In this document: piece after piece, positions 43,177-52,241 of the stretch
Numbering within the stretch: position 1 is the stretch's first letter
Layout of the letters: the number at the start of each line of letters is the position of its first letter
Source of the DNA: Lichenifustis flavocetrariae
GTDB lineage: Bacteria; Pseudomonadota; Alphaproteobacteria; Rhizobiales; Beijerinckiaceae
Direction of reading: 5' to 3'
NCBI RefSeq assembly: GCF_026130545.1
Contig: NZ_JAMOIM010000028.1
Coordinates: forward strand, 1-61,186
DNA: 61,186 nt
The notes under the pieces: generated by a model
Told to the model about the DNA's origin: nothing
Database searches by the model: none
Seen by the model: only the letters and a program-made list of their open reading frames with translations
Position numbers and translations under genes: made by a program

Positions 43177-43752
43177 TTGGAGCCAATCACCCTGCGATCG
43201 ATTGTAGCGCGCCAATTCCGACGTCTGACTGCAGATCACAGCGGCGCGGCAGCTGTGGAATTCGCGTTTGTGTCGCTGATATTCGTCTTGTGCATCCTGC
43301 TGACGCTCTCGATAGGCCTTGTGCTGTTTCTGCAGCAGCAGCTCGACTATGCCACCAGCAAGGCGGCCCGGCAGATCATGAACGGCACCGTGCAGCAGAA
43401 TGCCTATAGCAGCACGGATTTTCGCGCACAGGTCGTCTGCTCCTACCTCCCGGCGATCTTTTCCTGCAGCGATGTCATCGTGAACGTGCAGACCGTCACA
43501 GAGGGTATCAATCCGGGTGGTTACTACGCCTTTCTCAATAGCGACACGACGGGACTTGTCATTCCCCAATTATCTAATGGTTCGACTCAGTACAATGTCG
43601 GAACGCAAGGGTCGTATGAGTACCTGCAAGTCATCTATCCGATCACGTTCCTGCCGTCCGTCGTCACGGCTCTGCTAACCAGTCACACCTACAATGGGTC
43701 TCCTGCCTATCTGGCAATGGCGACGGCAGCCTTCCGGAACGAGCAATATTGA
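43177..43752 (+). CDS. TadE-like pseudopilin
   Basis: A 191-residue protein with the TadE start: a short basic N-terminus, then SGAAAVEFAFVSLIFVLCIL, a prepilin-like cleavage region with the glutamate that follows it, and one hydrophobic helix. TadE and TadF are minor pseudopilins of Flp/Tad pili. The remainder is a secreted domain with two cysteines (VVCSYLPAIFSC). A TTG start fits best. No other Tad machinery is in the window. Confidence 0.8.
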   Translation: MEPITLRSIVARQFRRLTADHSGAAAVEFAFVSLIFVLCILLTLSIGLVLFLQQQLDYATSKAARQIMNGTVQQNAYSSTDFRAQVVCSYLPAIFSCSDVIVNVQTVTEGINPGGYYAFLNSDTTGLVIPQLSNGSTQYNVGTQGSYEYLQVIYPITFLPSVVTALLTSHTYNGSPAYLAMATAAFRNEQY

Positions 43753-44453
43753 TGCGCGCGCGGCCACTCCGCCAATTCCAGCGGTCGGCCGCCGGTGTGG
43801 CCGCGATCGAATTCGCGATGATATTCCCTCTGCTCTTGGTGCTTCTTCTCGCCGGAGGCCAAGTCATTCTCTACGTCGACGCCGCGCGCAAGGTGCAACG
43901 CGTCGCGACATCGGTGAGCGAGATGCTGTCGCAAGCAGCGCCGGGGTCGAGTTCAGCCACGACCGCGACCGTCAACACGACCGACCTCAACTTCAGCTAC
44001 GATGCCGCCACTGTCATTTTTCCTTATGTGCTGGGTGATGCGGCGCGGCGCAATCTGACGTGGCGTCAAGCCATCACGGTCAGTATGGCGGGTATCGCTT
44101 TCACGAAGTTGAGTTCCGCCTGCGATGGCGCCGACGACAAGAGCACCTGCTACGCCGCGACCGTGAAGTGGACCAGCACCGGCACCTCATCGGCAAGCTA
44201 TCGGCCATGCCTTCCGCAACAGGTGCCGGTGGACAATGCCGCCCCCTACAACCGTCTCAACCTGCCCAGCTCGCTCTACGGGCCAGGCTTCATCATCGCT
44301 GTCGACGTATCGTTCACGTTCAACCCCACCTTCGGGGATGGACTGATCAGTCCGGTCACGATCATCAGATCGGCTTTCGTGCAGCCACGCTACGCCACGG
44401 AAATCGACTTCGACACGACCAACAGCGACGGGATTGCCTCGATATGCAGTTGA
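43752..44453 (+). CDS. second TadE/TadF-like pseudopilin
   Basis: A 233-residue protein: SAAGVAAIEFAMIFPLLLVL near residues 12-31 is the TadE-type membrane helix with conserved Glu, followed by YVDAARKVQRVATSVSEML and a secreted domain with cysteines. It overlaps the upstream gene by one base (ATG start at TTGATG) and the next gene by ten bases, so the three are coupled and probably act together at the cell surface. Confidence 0.8.
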   Translation: MRARPLRQFQRSAAGVAAIEFAMIFPLLLVLLLAGGQVILYVDAARKVQRVATSVSEMLSQAAPGSSSATTATVNTTDLNFSYDAATVIFPYVLGDAARRNLTWRQAITVSMAGIAFTKLSSACDGADDKSTCYAATVKWTSTGTSSASYRPCLPQQVPVDNAAPYNRLNLPSSLYGPGFIIAVDVSFTFNPTFGDGLISPVTIIRSAFVQPRYATEIDFDTTNSDGIASICS

Positions 44454-45961
44454 AAGACGAAATTCGCGTCTTCGCATGGCGATCCCGGACGTTTTGGCGC
44501 GAGCTCCGTGGCAACGTGAGCATCTTGTTTGCCCTCAGCCTTGTTCCGATGATCGGGGTGGTGGGACTCGGCGTCGACTATGGCATCGCGCTCAGTACCA
44601 AGTCCAAGCTCGACAGCGCGGCCGACGCGGCTGCCCTTGCAGCTGTGGCGACGGCAAAAGCCTATGTGGCCGATAATGCGTCGGATAATAACGTCACCGC
44701 CGACGCCATCGCGGCTGGCCTCGACCGAGCCAAGCGGGCCTTTGCGGTCAATGCCGCTGGCTTGAAGCTTGCCACCGCTCCCACGCCGGCCATCACCCTG
44801 ACTCGCACCGGGCAGACTTTCGCCTCGAATGTTTCCTACAGTTCGGTGACTTCGGCCCAGTTTGGGCGCATGTTCGGCACGCCGACGCTGAACGTGGCCG
44901 GCACTTCGGCTGCACGGGCCGACGTACCCAGCTACCTCGATTTCTATCTCTTCGTAGACGAATCCGGTTCCATGGGCATCCCGACCGCGGCTGCCGACCA
45001 GACAACCCTTGCCAACGTGAACGGCGGCTGTCAGTTCGCGTGCCATTTCTCCGACCCCAAGCTGGCCACGGAGAGCGCTGGCAATTGGGGCTACAACATT
45101 GCCACGACCGGCTACACCAAAAAGAAGGCGAGCAACGGCACCTATGTCAACGACCAGCAAGTGCTGACGACGCCGATCCAGCTGCGATCCGGCGCAGTCA
45201 ATAATGCAATCTGTCAGTTGCTGACCCGGGCTGCCTCACCCGCCGTCGCGAACCAGTACCGGGTTGGTATCTACCCGTTCATCAATCAGGTTGCGACTTT
45301 AGCGGCTCTGACGACCAACATCCCATCGCTTCAATCCACGGCCGATTGCTCCTCCAGCCCGCCGATGGCGCTGACCTCTCTCCTGGATCCGGGCGTCACG
45401 CAATTCTACTCTGGGAATGACCCGACGACCGGGACCGGCAGTGGCGGAACCCATTTCGAATCTGCCTTGCCGGGGATGCAGGCAATGGTGTCGCCCGTCG
45501 GCGATGGGTCTTCGGCTGTCAATCCCAAGCCGTTCGTGTTTCTGATTACGGATGGCATGGACAACGGACAGCATTATTCGTCAAAATCTGGCTCGTCTTA
45601 CCGCTACGTGGGGGATCCCAACACTCTTTTCACGAGCTACGTTGGTAGTAACGGCAAGGCCGTAACTTCTGGTTTCGATGGATCTTCCCCGCAAATATTC
45701 AACTCTAATTATTGTTCTCAGTTGAAGTCAGCCGGCATTACACTTTCAATCCTATATATTCCCTACGTGACGCTGGCGGTGGGTACCAAAAATCAAGCGG
45801 AAACCATCACTGTCGACAATCTTATTCCCGGTGTTTCCAGTAACCTTCAGGCCTGTGCAAGCTCAGGGTTCTTCTACACGGCCAGTTCGGCATCTGACAT
45901 CACCGCCGCGCTTTCCGCCATGTTCAATCAAGCGGTCCAGGTCGCACATTTGAGCAAATGA
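44444..45961 (+). CDS. TadG-like protein with von Willebrand A domain
   Basis: A 505-residue protein. The N-terminus has a TadG-type membrane helix (NVSILFALSLVPMIGVVGLG, then KLDSAADAAALAAVATA). The vWA metal-ion site is FLFVDESGSMG near residue 167, and VFLITDGMD follows in the same fold. TadG-type proteins anchor or present a vWA domain outside the inner membrane and are linked to Flp pilus assembly or adhesion. Its last third has fewer G and C than the first. Confidence 0.85.
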   Translation: MQLKDEIRVFAWRSRTFWRELRGNVSILFALSLVPMIGVVGLGVDYGIALSTKSKLDSAADAAALAAVATAKAYVADNASDNNVTADAIAAGLDRAKRAFAVNAAGLKLATAPTPAITLTRTGQTFASNVSYSSVTSAQFGRMFGTPTLNVAGTSAARADVPSYLDFYLFVDESGSMGIPTAAADQTTLANVNGGCQFACHFSDPKLATESAGNWGYNIATTGYTKKKASNGTYVNDQQVLTTPIQLRSGAVNNAICQLLTRAASPAVANQYRVGIYPFINQVATLAALTTNIPSLQSTADCSSSPPMALTSLLDPGVTQFYSGNDPTTGTGSGGTHFESALPGMQAMVSPVGDGSSAVNPKPFVFLITDGMDNGQHYSSKSGSSYRYVGDPNTLFTSYVGSNGKAVTSGFDGSSPQIFNSNYCSQLKSAGITLSILYIPYVTLAVGTKNQAETITVDNLIPGVSSNLQACASSGFFYTASSASDITAALSAMFNQAVQVAHLSK

Positions 45962-46051
45962 CAGCCGTAGGCTCAAAGAAAGGTTAGGCTAAGCCGTTGC
46001 GGGTTTAACCTCGACCAATCTCGTCCATGACCCCTCAGCGTGCCCTAAAGA

Positions 46052-46576
46052 TCATCCCCCAGCCTCGACAAGATGCTCTTGATGTTGTGGGAGGTCATCC
46101 GTGATGATGAACCACCTCGCCTTGGAGCCGACGAAGATGTGAGCAGTTGGGCGGATACTTGGTTCGTCGATGAGCGTTCCCATTGCCACATGGACAAATG
46201 CGCCATCGCGAACAACCGCAAAGAGCAGTGAGCCACAGACCTTGCATCGCTCGTCATGCCAATCCGGAGTGCCGAAGATCAAGATATCGTCCTCTCCTGT
46301 TACGACGCGCAGTTTGGCGCGCTCGATCCCGGCAAGAGGCTTGAAAGCCGCGCCGGTTGCGCGGCGGCAGAGCGAGCAATGGCAATTTACGGCGTAAACG
46401 AACTCGTCCGTCACCTCGTAGGTGACTGCACCGCACTGGCATGATCCGATCAATGTGCGGTCCGGTTTCTCTGTGGCCAAGGACGAGGTTCCTTCTGCTG
46501 TCTTGAAGGTAATACCGATCGAGGACGATGTCTGGACCTTGGGCGAGGTGCCGCCTTCGGCATCAGGTGGAAGCAC
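46052..46576 (-). CDS. GFA/CENP-V family protein
   Basis: A 174-residue zinc-binding protein of the glutathione-dependent formaldehyde-activating (GFA) family: LIGSCQCGAVTYEV, VNCHCSLCRRATGAAFKPLA and DERCKVCGSLLF give the two zinc sites. GFA was described as catalysing formation of S-hydroxymethylglutathione, though many members have other or unknown roles. The first 40 residues are an atypical extension, so the true start could be farther in. Single gene. Confidence 0.88.
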   Translation of the reverse strand: MLPPDAEGGTSPKVQTSSSIGITFKTAEGTSSLATEKPDRTLIGSCQCGAVTYEVTDEFVYAVNCHCSLCRRATGAAFKPLAGIERAKLRVVTGEDDILIFGTPDWHDERCKVCGSLLFAVVRDGAFVHVAMGTLIDEPSIRPTAHIFVGSKARWFIITDDLPQHQEHLVEAGG

Positions 46577-46711
46577 GTTTGCGGAGCCGCCACCCTTGGG
46601 TGATCATCGATAGCTGATGCTTCTCCCAAGTGGCCCTCGATTTTCGCCAGGCAACGGTTAGACGGGCTCCTGCCACGATGGCTGCGGTGCACGACCGCCG
46701 ATAGTGGGCGG

Positions 46712-47329
46712 CTATGACGAGTCTTTTATGGCTTTGAGGCGCATGTTTTCGGCTTCGAGGGTGGCGATCCGCTCTTCCAGTCGGGCGATGGCTGATGCGA
46801 CGTCGGCGGCATCGAACTTCTGTGGGATATGCTGGGGGCAATTGCTGTCCCATGCATCGACCTTGAACAGGATCGCCTGTTCGGCCCGCGCACGATAACC
46901 CGGTGGAATCAGTCGCGCCAGCAACTCCGGATCATCCGCCACGACCCGGGCTCGGCCCCAAAGTTTGATGCGCCGCCGGTGAGCGTAATCCATCAGGAAC
47001 AGGAAGGCGCGGTCGTTCTCGGCTAGGTTGCCAGTTGTGATATACTGGCGATTTCCCGAGAAGTCGGCAAAGCCGATCGTATGCTCGTCAATTGGGCGAA
47101 TGAAGCCACTCGGCCCGCCGCGATGCTGTGCATAGGGCTGGCCAGCCGCAGTCGCGGTTGCCAGATATGCGGTCTCGACCTGGGCGAGAAAACCCGTCAA
47201 TGTCTCGTCGATGACGGTATGGAAACCGCCGTTCGATTCCAGTCGCGCGTAAGCGGATCGCGAGCCTCGGGCTGTCTGAATAGCCTTGACCGCCGGTGTG
47301 AAGGCGACGTCGCTGCTCACCGGCGTCAT
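46712..47329 (-). CDS. pyridoxamine-phosphate-oxidase-like flavoprotein
   Basis: A 205-residue protein of the PNPOx-like split-barrel fold. TAYLATATAAGQPYAQHRGG and IGFADFSGNRQYITTGNLAE are the FMN-binding segments, and RIKLWGRARVV a later strand. It ends in a coiled coil (LEERIATLEAENMRLKAI). Family members reduce or oxidise small molecules. The ATG at 47329 starts MTPVSSDVAFTPAVKAIQ, which is closer to relatives than the longer alternative. Confidence 0.8.
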   Translation of the reverse strand: MTPVSSDVAFTPAVKAIQTARGSRSAYARLESNGGFHTVIDETLTGFLAQVETAYLATATAAGQPYAQHRGGPSGFIRPIDEHTIGFADFSGNRQYITTGNLAENDRAFLFLMDYAHRRRIKLWGRARVVADDPELLARLIPPGYRARAEQAILFKVDAWDSNCPQHIPQKFDAADVASAIARLEERIATLEAENMRLKAIKDSS

Positions 47330-47502
47330 GACACAGCCCCAGCCAAAGCCAGCACCACCGCAAGGCCAACACTCAGTTGGCAGAAGCACCGAACCTCCTT
47401 CGTCGCACCTGTACCGAGGTAACTTGTTGTCATTGGAGCCTCCTGCCTTCGCAATCGTGCGCCTGGACCGCCGCCCGGATCGGACGAGGCGCCAGCGACC
47501 GA

Positions 47503-48363
47503 TCAGCCTACGTGGTCGCCAAGAAATTGGCGGATCGTCGCACCGATCTCAGAAGCATGGGTTTCGAGCGCGAAGTGGCCCGTCTCGAAGAAACGAACGT
47601 CGGCCGAGGGAATGTCGCGCCTGAAGGCCTCCGCACCGGCCGGAACGAAAAACGGATCGTTCCTGCCCCAAACGGCGAGGAGGGGCGGCTGGTGTGCACG
47701 GAAATAGGCCTGGAAGATCCCGTAGGCCTCAAGGTTCGATGCATAGTCGAGTAACAGGTCGAGTTGAATGTCATCGTTACCGGGCCGCGCCAGATACGCA
47801 TCGTCGAGGGTCCATCCATCGGGTGAGACCAGACTCGGATCAGCGACACCATGCGTGTATTGGAACAGCGTCGTCTCCGGGGTGAGCAGGGTTCGGAGGG
47901 CGTTACGATTCTCGTCCGTCGGTTCCTCCCAGTACGCCCGCATCGGATTGAATGCCGCCGAAATCCCGTCCAGATAAGCATTGCCGTTTTGGGTGATAAT
48001 CGCGGTGATCCGCTCCGGATGCCTGGCCGCGATGCGCAAGCCGATCGGCGCCCCATAGTCGAAGATATAGAGCGCGAACGTCTTCAGCCCGGCAATTTCA
48101 GTGAAACGGTCGATGACTCCGGCAATAGTGTCAAACCTATAGGCGAATTGTTCGCGCGGCTTGATTTCGGTCTGGCCAAAGCCGGGCAAGTCCGGTGCGA
48201 CAACATGATAGGTGCCGGCGAGTTCCGGAATCAGGTCACGAAACATGTGGCTGGATGTCGGAAACCCGTGCAGCAGCAGGATCGTCGGCCGGCTGCGGTC
48301 GCCCGCTTCGCGGTAGAACACTGCGGTGCCGTTGACATCAACGGTCTTGAAGTGTGTGCTCAT
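47503..48363 (-). CDS. alpha/beta hydrolase (epoxide hydrolase/dehalogenase-like)
   Basis: A 286-residue alpha/beta hydrolase. ILLLHGFPTSSHMFRDLIP gives the oxyanion loop, the nucleophile elbow has Asp102 (YIFDYGAPIGL) rather than Ser, and the base His lies in FFETGHFALETH. An Asp nucleophile points to epoxide hydrolase or haloalkane dehalogenase chemistry. It precedes an AhpD-like gene on the same strand. Cytoplasmic. Confidence 0.88.
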   Translation of the reverse strand: MSTHFKTVDVNGTAVFYREAGDRSRPTILLLHGFPTSSHMFRDLIPELAGTYHVVAPDLPGFGQTEIKPREQFAYRFDTIAGVIDRFTEIAGLKTFALYIFDYGAPIGLRIAARHPERITAIITQNGNAYLDGISAAFNPMRAYWEEPTDENRNALRTLLTPETTLFQYTHGVADPSLVSPDGWTLDDAYLARPGNDDIQLDLLLDYASNLEAYGIFQAYFRAHQPPLLAVWGRNDPFFVPAGAEAFRRDIPSADVRFFETGHFALETHASEIGATIRQFLGDHVG

Positions 48364-48460
48364 GGTGAAAAATCCTGTTATTTTTAGTCGTGGCGAGGGG
48401 AAGCACTGGTGCTGCCAGGGCAGCCGGAAACTCTGTGATGCAGAAGTTTCCGCGCGACGT

Positions 48461-49012
48461 TCAGGCGGCGTTGCGGGCGTTCACCTTCGGGAAATCGATC
48501 TCGGTCTTCAGCGCTTCGTTCACCATGTTGGTGAACGTGTTCAGCGCGACATGCGCGATGATTTCGAGGATCTGAGCGTCGGTATAGCCTGCCTCACGGA
48601 CCGCCAAGAGTTCGGTTTCCTGGATATGCCCACGTTCGCGTGTCAGCTGGGCGGCAAAATGGACAGCCGCATTGGCCTTTAGATCGTTTGATGCGCCGCT
48701 CCGGTTGGCGGTGATCTCGGCATCATTGAGATGCACCACGTTCTTGGCGAGATAGGTATGCGCCGACAAACAATAGTCGCAGCCATTCACCTCGGCGACG
48801 GCAAGCGCGATCCGCTCACGCGTTGCGGCGGGCAGGGCGCCCTTACCGAGGGCGCCGGACAGGCCGAGGTAGCCCTCGAGAGTCTGCGGGCTGGCGCCGA
48901 TCAACCGGAACATATTGGGTACGACGCCGAGCTGCTTATGGACGGCCTCAAGCGGACCTCGCGACTTCTCGGGTGCATCGGTAATGGTGGCTGGGGTTGG
49001 AATGCGGGACAT
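48461..49012 (-). CDS. AhpD/carboxymuconolactone decarboxylase-family protein
   Basis: A 183-residue protein of the peroxidase-related CMD family. The active-site CxxC and His are Cys78, Cys81 and His85 in EVNGCDYCLSAHTYLAKN. Such proteins are alkylhydroperoxidase-like and act in thiol-based defence. MSRIPTP is the usual start of this group. It is divergent from a LysR gene (121 bases between starts), which is probably its regulator, and may form an operon with the hydrolase downstream. Confidence 0.9.
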   Translation of the reverse strand: MSRIPTPATITDAPEKSRGPLEAVHKQLGVVPNMFRLIGASPQTLEGYLGLSGALGKGALPAATRERIALAVAEVNGCDYCLSAHTYLAKNVVHLNDAEITANRSGASNDLKANAAVHFAAQLTRERGHIQETELLAVREAGYTDAQILEIIAHVALNTFTNMVNEALKTEIDFPKVNARNAA

Positions 49013-49133
49013 TGTGGCGCTCCTGCTTCTGTAATCCGGCCTGCATTGGCCGGTGACAGGAAAATGGACCCGACGCGATTCTTTCGCTATTCCGTCGTTC
49101 AAGGAACCACCCTTCCACATTCCGGTAGGGCCC

Positions 49134-50030
49134 GTGGATCGTTTCGAGGCGATGCGGACGTTGTTGGCGGCAGTGGATGGCGGCAGCCTCTCTGCGGCAT
49201 CTCGCACGCTGCGCGTTCCGTTGGCGACGGTCAGCCGCCGGGTCTCCGATCTGGAGGTGAACCTGAAAACGCAGCTGCTGGTTCGATCCAGTCGGCGTTT
49301 GTCGCTGACCGAAGCCGGCCGCGCCTTCGTGGAAGCCGCCCGTCGGATCTTGGACGATCTCGACAATGCAGAACGTGCGGCGGGTGGTGAATACCGCAGT
49401 CCGCGCGGTCATCTGACCATCACCGCCCCGGTCATGTTCGGCCGGCTCCATGTCGAGCCCGTGGTGCTCGCTTTCCTGAAAGCCTATCCTGACATCACCG
49501 TCCGGCTGGCGCTAGCTGACCATCTGGTCAATCTTGTCGAGGATCATATCGATGTCGCAGTGCGGATCGGGAGGCTTTCCGACAGCAGTATGGTCGCTCA
49601 AAAGCTCGGTGAGATTGCTTGGGTCACCTGCGCAAGCCAGGGCTATCTCCGTGAACGTGGAACACCCGCGACGCCAGCCCAACTCAACCAGCATGATTGC
49701 ATCGCGTTCGAGGGTCTTTATTCTTCGCTTCACTGGATTTTTGCAACGAGGGGTGCGCCCTTGTCGGTGCCGATCCGTCCGCGTCTGTCTGTCAACACCG
49801 CCGATGCCGCGATCAGTGCGGCAATTGCCGGCGCGGGGATCACCCGTGTTTTGTCCTATCAGGTCGCAGCGGCGATCGAGGCCGGGACACTGCAACTCGT
49901 CCTGCGCGAACTTACGCCAGAGCCGCTACCCGTCCATCTGGTCTATACCGCACAGGGGCTCCTACCGCTGAAGCTACGTGCGTTTCTTGATTTTGCAACG
50001 CCGTGGCTCAAGGCGACCCTGAGCATCTGA
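49134..50030 (+). CDS. LysR-family transcriptional regulator
   Basis: A 298-residue LysR regulator: HTH DGGSLSAASRTLRVPLATVS and RRVSDLEVNLKTQLLVRSSR, then an effector domain. The GTG at 49134 starts MDRFEAMRTLLAAV, typical of the group that has divergent redox enzymes. It is placed head to head with the AhpD-like gene. The co-inducer is unknown. Confidence 0.9.
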   Translation: MDRFEAMRTLLAAVDGGSLSAASRTLRVPLATVSRRVSDLEVNLKTQLLVRSSRRLSLTEAGRAFVEAARRILDDLDNAERAAGGEYRSPRGHLTITAPVMFGRLHVEPVVLAFLKAYPDITVRLALADHLVNLVEDHIDVAVRIGRLSDSSMVAQKLGEIAWVTCASQGYLRERGTPATPAQLNQHDCIAFEGLYSSLHWIFATRGAPLSVPIRPRLSVNTADAAISAAIAGAGITRVLSYQVAAAIEAGTLQLVLRELTPEPLPVHLVYTAQGLLPLKLRAFLDFATPWLKATLSI

Positions 50031-50094
50031 GGCTCGAACCGACACTCGCGACCACAACGTCAAAAACGTTCAGGACGTTTGCCGGGTCTGATTT

Positions 50095-50292
50095 TCAGTG
50101 CTCTGCCTCAATGACAAAAACAGCCTTGTCCAAGAGCTTCGCCAGTTCCTTTCGGGCCGTCCGGGCGTCAGCCTCCGTCTTGAAGCCGAATGTGAGCGGA
50201 AAACGAGAGCTTCCGTCTGCGCTCAGCGTGAAGCCATGCCCGTGTTGGTCGGTAGAATGCACCGATTGGATCTGCCCGAGTTTCCCGGTCAT
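50095..50292 (-). CDS. small hypothetical protein
   Basis: A 65-residue protein starting MTGKLGQIQSVHSTDQHGHG. The start is supported by GAGGAAA upstream. The alternation of short strands and a final helix (TEADARTARKELAKLL) suggests a compact alpha/beta fold. I recall similar uncharacterised proteins in Rhizobiales but cannot name a family. Confidence 0.5.
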   Translation of the reverse strand: MTGKLGQIQSVHSTDQHGHGFTLSADGSSRFPLTFGFKTEADARTARKELAKLLDKAVFVIEAEH

Positions 50293-50438
50293 TGTCGTTT
50301 CCTCTATCCCATAGACTTGCACACAATGCGCGAACTGCGGGATGCCACAAGCTGTTTCGGTGATGCGGGGCATTCGGGCCGGTCTTCGCCTGATCAGTTC
50401 GCTAAGCTAGCACTTGGCGTTTCAGCATGCGTCCGGAT

Positions 50439-50753
50439 TTACTCCTCGTCTTCATCCTTGTACTGCCTGATCACCGCCGCGAGTGGGACGGCGTGAACAT
50501 GTTCAAGCTCCGCCATCGCGGCTTCCGTATCGGCGTCGACAATCACGGGAGCGGCGCTGTCGAAGAGTGGACAACATGGAAATTCGAAGCTCTGCCCGTC
50601 AGATTCATCGACCGCTCGGCAGACACGGCGTCGTTCATCATCCGGACCCGTTCGGGTTCGGTTGAGCAGCCGGTCAGCAGGGGTCACGGATAGCGGCACG
50701 CGCCTGTGCCTCCCCTCAGCTCTGGGCACGAGGATCGTGCAGAGCTGGGGCAT
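50439..50753 (-). CDS. uncertain small hypothetical protein
   Basis: A 104-residue reading frame ending AAVIRQYKDEDEE. The C-terminal half (VIVDADTEAAMAELEHVHAV) looks like real protein, while the N-terminal part coincides with a strong inverted repeat and an opposing open frame. The true gene, if any, may start later. Confidence 0.3.
   Translation of the reverse strand: MPQLCTILVPRAEGRHRRVPLSVTPADRLLNRTRTGPDDERRRVCRAVDESDGQSFEFPCCPLFDSAAPVIVDADTEAAMAELEHVHAVPLAAVIRQYKDEDEE
50717..50747. repeat. long inverted repeat
   Basis: CAGCTCTG (50717-50724) pairs with CAGAGCTG (50740-50747), and CACG pairs with CGTG inside, with a 2-base bulge and 5-base loop. There is no T-run on either strand, so it may be a REP-like or regulatory hairpin. 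Confidence 0.5.
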
Positions 50754-51023
50754 GATGGCGAACCTTCATGTTCCGCGCGTGCGAGCTTGGCTCCGAACAG
50801 TTAAACTCTTCTGAGGAGAACACCGAGAAGAAACGGCAGATGAAACCATGATTGATGAGATGTGAATGGTTGCGGCCATCAACCACGCCTCCGGCGAAGG
50901 ATCTCATCTCGAGCGGCCGCAACATGAATGCGGGATAGCGTAGGGGGACAGACCCTGTTCATGCCCGCAGTGTTACCGGTCGGATGAAGCCCGCACATGG
51001 GTGAACCGAACAAAGGACAACCG

Positions 51024-51380
51024 ATGAAATCTTTCGCCCGACTTCTGCTCCCGGCTGCCGCGCTGCTCGGCCTCCTCTCCGATGCAAGCTCCGCATCGGC
51101 GCAAGGTTACTTCGACGACGGACCGCCGCCTCCTCATTTTCGTCATGGCTGGGACGGACCGCCGCCGTGGGAGCGGCGGCATCACCGCCATCACTGGCGG
51201 GACGACGGATTCGAGGGTGGCGATCCGAGGCGGACCGACTTCAATCGCGCGCCCAGAGGAAATGAGCGACGGTTTGGCGACGAGCGAGACAGGAATGGAG
51301 AACGCCGTGGTGGCGGTCAGGAGCGGGGACGAGACGGCGGACGTCCGCGCGGGAACGGCAATTTCGACGACGGAACCTGA
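51024..51380 (+). CDS. secreted Gly/Arg/Asp-rich low-complexity protein
   Basis: A 118-residue protein with signal peptide MKSFARLLLPAAALLGLLSD ending near SASA-QGYF. The mature part is low complexity: Pro/His-rich (GPPPPHFRHGWDGPP, RRHHRHH) then Arg/Gly-rich (RNGERRGGGQERGRDGG). His and Asp could bind metals. AAGGA precedes the start. A terminator follows. No family can be assigned. Confidence 0.65.
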   Translation: MKSFARLLLPAAALLGLLSDASSASAQGYFDDGPPPPHFRHGWDGPPPWERRHHRHHWRDDGFEGGDPRRTDFNRAPRGNERRFGDERDRNGERRGGGQERGRDGGRPRGNGNFDDGT

Positions 51381-51449
51381 CAGATCAGGCCGCATAAGAA
51401 GTTCAGTATACTCCCATTCGCAAATGAGTGTTCTTACACGCTGAAACAA

Positions 51450-51487
51450 TGGTCCGGACAGCGTTGCCCGGACCACATGATCTTTTT
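51450..51487. terminator. Rho-independent terminator, probably bidirectional
   Basis: TGGTCCGG (51450-51457) pairs perfectly with CCGGACCA (51468-51475), followed on the plus strand by a TCTTTTT run at 51481. It lies between the end of the secreted protein gene and the end of a small minus-strand gene. Confidence 0.65.
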
Positions 51488-51621
51488 GGGGGTAGGCATT
51501 GTCCCCGCAGTCTAACAACTGTGGAAGGAAAAGTCGCAGAAGTTTACTTCAGCTCCGACCTTTGAAAAGAGTTATGCGCGCGGTTTAACCCAAGACGTTT
51601 CATGACTTTGTCGGAGGAAAG

Positions 51622-51777
51622 TCACGTGTTTTGGTTCGTCATGCGCTCTTTGGACGCACTTCCCTCCTCACCGACGTTTTTAGCGTCCTTAACCATCCAC
51701 AGCTGATAGGCCGCGACGGCCATTCCGGACAAGAGCGTAAACAGGGTCAGCATTGCAAGCACAGTCGACTTTTCCAT
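51622..51777 (-). CDS. 51-residue single-span membrane protein
   Basis: A small protein with one hydrophobic helix (MEKSTVLAMLTLFTLLSGMA, continuing VAAYQLW) and a polar C-terminal tail (SASKERMTNQNT). The ATG at 51777 has GGAG six bases upstream; an ATG four codons earlier is the alternative. Small single-span proteins like this often regulate a membrane complex, but no partner is evident. Unknown function. Confidence 0.55.
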   Translation of the reverse strand: MEKSTVLAMLTLFTLLSGMAVAAYQLWMVKDAKNVGEEGSASKERMTNQNT

Positions 51778-52241
51778 GAGGAACTCCATTCATCTTAAAC
51801 TTGCTAATCAACCCCCTGATCACTCTGGCGGTTCCTTGGTCGATTACGGATCGTGAACGGTAAAGCCGGAAGCGATGGTGGCCGAGCATGCCGACGAAGC
51901 ATCAGTCATTTTGGTCTTGACCGGCGCTGCAGAGGCCTGCGCCCCAGGGTTGCCTGAGACACCTCGGAAGCGGACGATCTCCGCCGGCTGAACCCGCGCG
52001 GAACGCAGTCTACTAATCCCGGCGCGTCGCAGGGACCGCTTGGTTCAGGCGTGAAACGTCGCTTCTAAGCCCGCTATCGCCCCGCGCTGGGTGGTAAAAC
52101 GATCGTGCTCTCGCGCAAGCCGTGGATCCACCCATGGCCTTTCCGATGCCCGCGGCGCGTCCGAAAATGACGAACACACGTCCGAAAGCGTAAAGCACGT
52201 CCGGCCGCTTTGATGCGTATCTGCGAAGGGAGGAGCACAGA
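51778..52241. other. intergenic region upstream of the carnitine genes
   Basis: A 464-base gap with no supported gene. Close to the carnitine genes it contains CGTCCGAAA twice (near 52150 and 52171) and the related CGTCCGGCCGC near 52200, spaced roughly 22-26 bases apart. These could be regulator-binding sites. AGGGAGGAG lies about ten bases before the start at 52242, a strong ribosome-binding site. Confidence 0.45.

Noticed and set aside
50427-50693. An 88-residue plus-strand frame opposite the uncertain gene at 50439-50753
   Set aside because: No ribosome-binding site and no family features; the minus-strand frame is slightly more protein-like, though also doubtful.
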